From Puffinus mauretanicus (lineage: Eukaryota; Chordata; Aves; Procellariiformes; Procellariidae), in the NCBI GenBank assembly GCA_023333565.1, contig JAJKFH010000770.1, forward strand, positions 806,001-870,000: a stretch of DNA of 64,000 nucleotides. Reading direction: 5' to 3'. Position 1 is the stretch's first letter; each line of letters opens with the position of its first letter. Under the pieces are notes generated by a model. It saw only the letters and a list, made by a program, of their open reading frames with translations, was not told the origin of the DNA and did not search any database. This document shows, piece after piece, positions 63,696-64,000 of this stretch. Position numbers and translations under genes: made by a program.

Positions 63696-64000
63696 CTGTA
63701 AACGTGTGGGAGCTGCACGGACTCGTAGGAATTCAGCCTTTGGCTTGGTGCCTAGTCCATGCAGTGATGCACAGATGTGCAGTGAAAGTTTCAAAGCGTG
63801 CACTGGTTGTATGACTATGCATACATAATGCCGAAAAAACCCTCCAACTTCCTGGTTCCACTGTCAAGAACTGAAACCCTCTTTAAGGGACGTTTTGTCT
63901 TCAGCCTTTCTACTTTGCATCTTAATCCTTGCACTCAATTTAAAGATGAGAGCTCACAGAAAGAAACTCCGAGCTCCCTGATGAATGGGTCCTTTTGAAA
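63696..64000. other. Right edge, nothing recognised
   Basis: Mixed-composition sequence with a 66-codon plus-strand frame at 63798-63998 that has no recognisable features. It may be promoter or intron of NGF. It cannot be resolved from the window. Confidence 0.4.

Noticed and set aside
1..64000. CRISPR array, prokaryotic operons, phage or endogenous retroviral genes
   Set aside because: No regularly spaced repeats, no dense same-strand gene runs, and no retroviral gene motifs or paired long terminal repeats were recognised. Composition and repeats are those of vertebrate nuclear DNA.

Overview
The window is AT-rich, CpG-poor vertebrate nuclear DNA. The clade is best read as bird: a CR1 LINE 3' end of the avian type lies at about 11.54-11.61 kb, and the one clear protein, nerve growth factor, is almost the chicken protein in its mature part but differs at a few positions (my recollection). 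A non-chicken bird is likely; no finer assignment is claimed.

The only securely recognised gene is NGF, on the minus strand. Its single coding exon (start codon 32764-32762, stop 32047-32045) encodes a complete 239-residue prepro-neurotrophin. The 3' UTR ends just after an ATTAAA signal at 31919-31914, which overlaps an AU-rich nonamer. A 140-base upstream non-coding exon is placed at 36243-36104. It has an acceptor and a strong donor, and its sequence resembles the second exon of human NGF mRNA as I remember it. The splice joins this exon to the base before the conserved Val-His-Ser-Val-Met run. The rest of the window to the right is read as the long first NGF intron. A weak candidate for a further 5' exon, next to an AP-1 site, lies at 63.49-63.70 kb. 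The intron holds relics of an old amniote CR1-like element (54.2-54.5 and 60.1-60.7 kb), short CR1 3' ends, A/T tracts and a homeodomain/octamer-motif-rich block near 61.4-61.6 kb.

Left of NGF there is about 22 kb without a recognisable gene, then an isolated CpG island (about 9.07-9.64 kb). It carries a good plus-strand splice donor after base 9497 and an acceptor before 10049, so it looks like the promoter and first exon of an unidentified transcript running toward the 3' end of NGF. In mammals TSPAN2 lies on this side of NGF, but no TSPAN2 exon was found. The first 8.9 kb holds no supported gene.

Most open frames in the window are short and look like chance. The most useful observations are: the upstream NGF exon closes the reading frame that in mammals extends the precursor N-terminally; it carries two upstream AUGs, one with a uORF ending four bases before the NGF start; the orphan CpG-island transcript; and a 52-codon membrane-protein-like ORF at 19.4 kb. 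No clear new system was seen.
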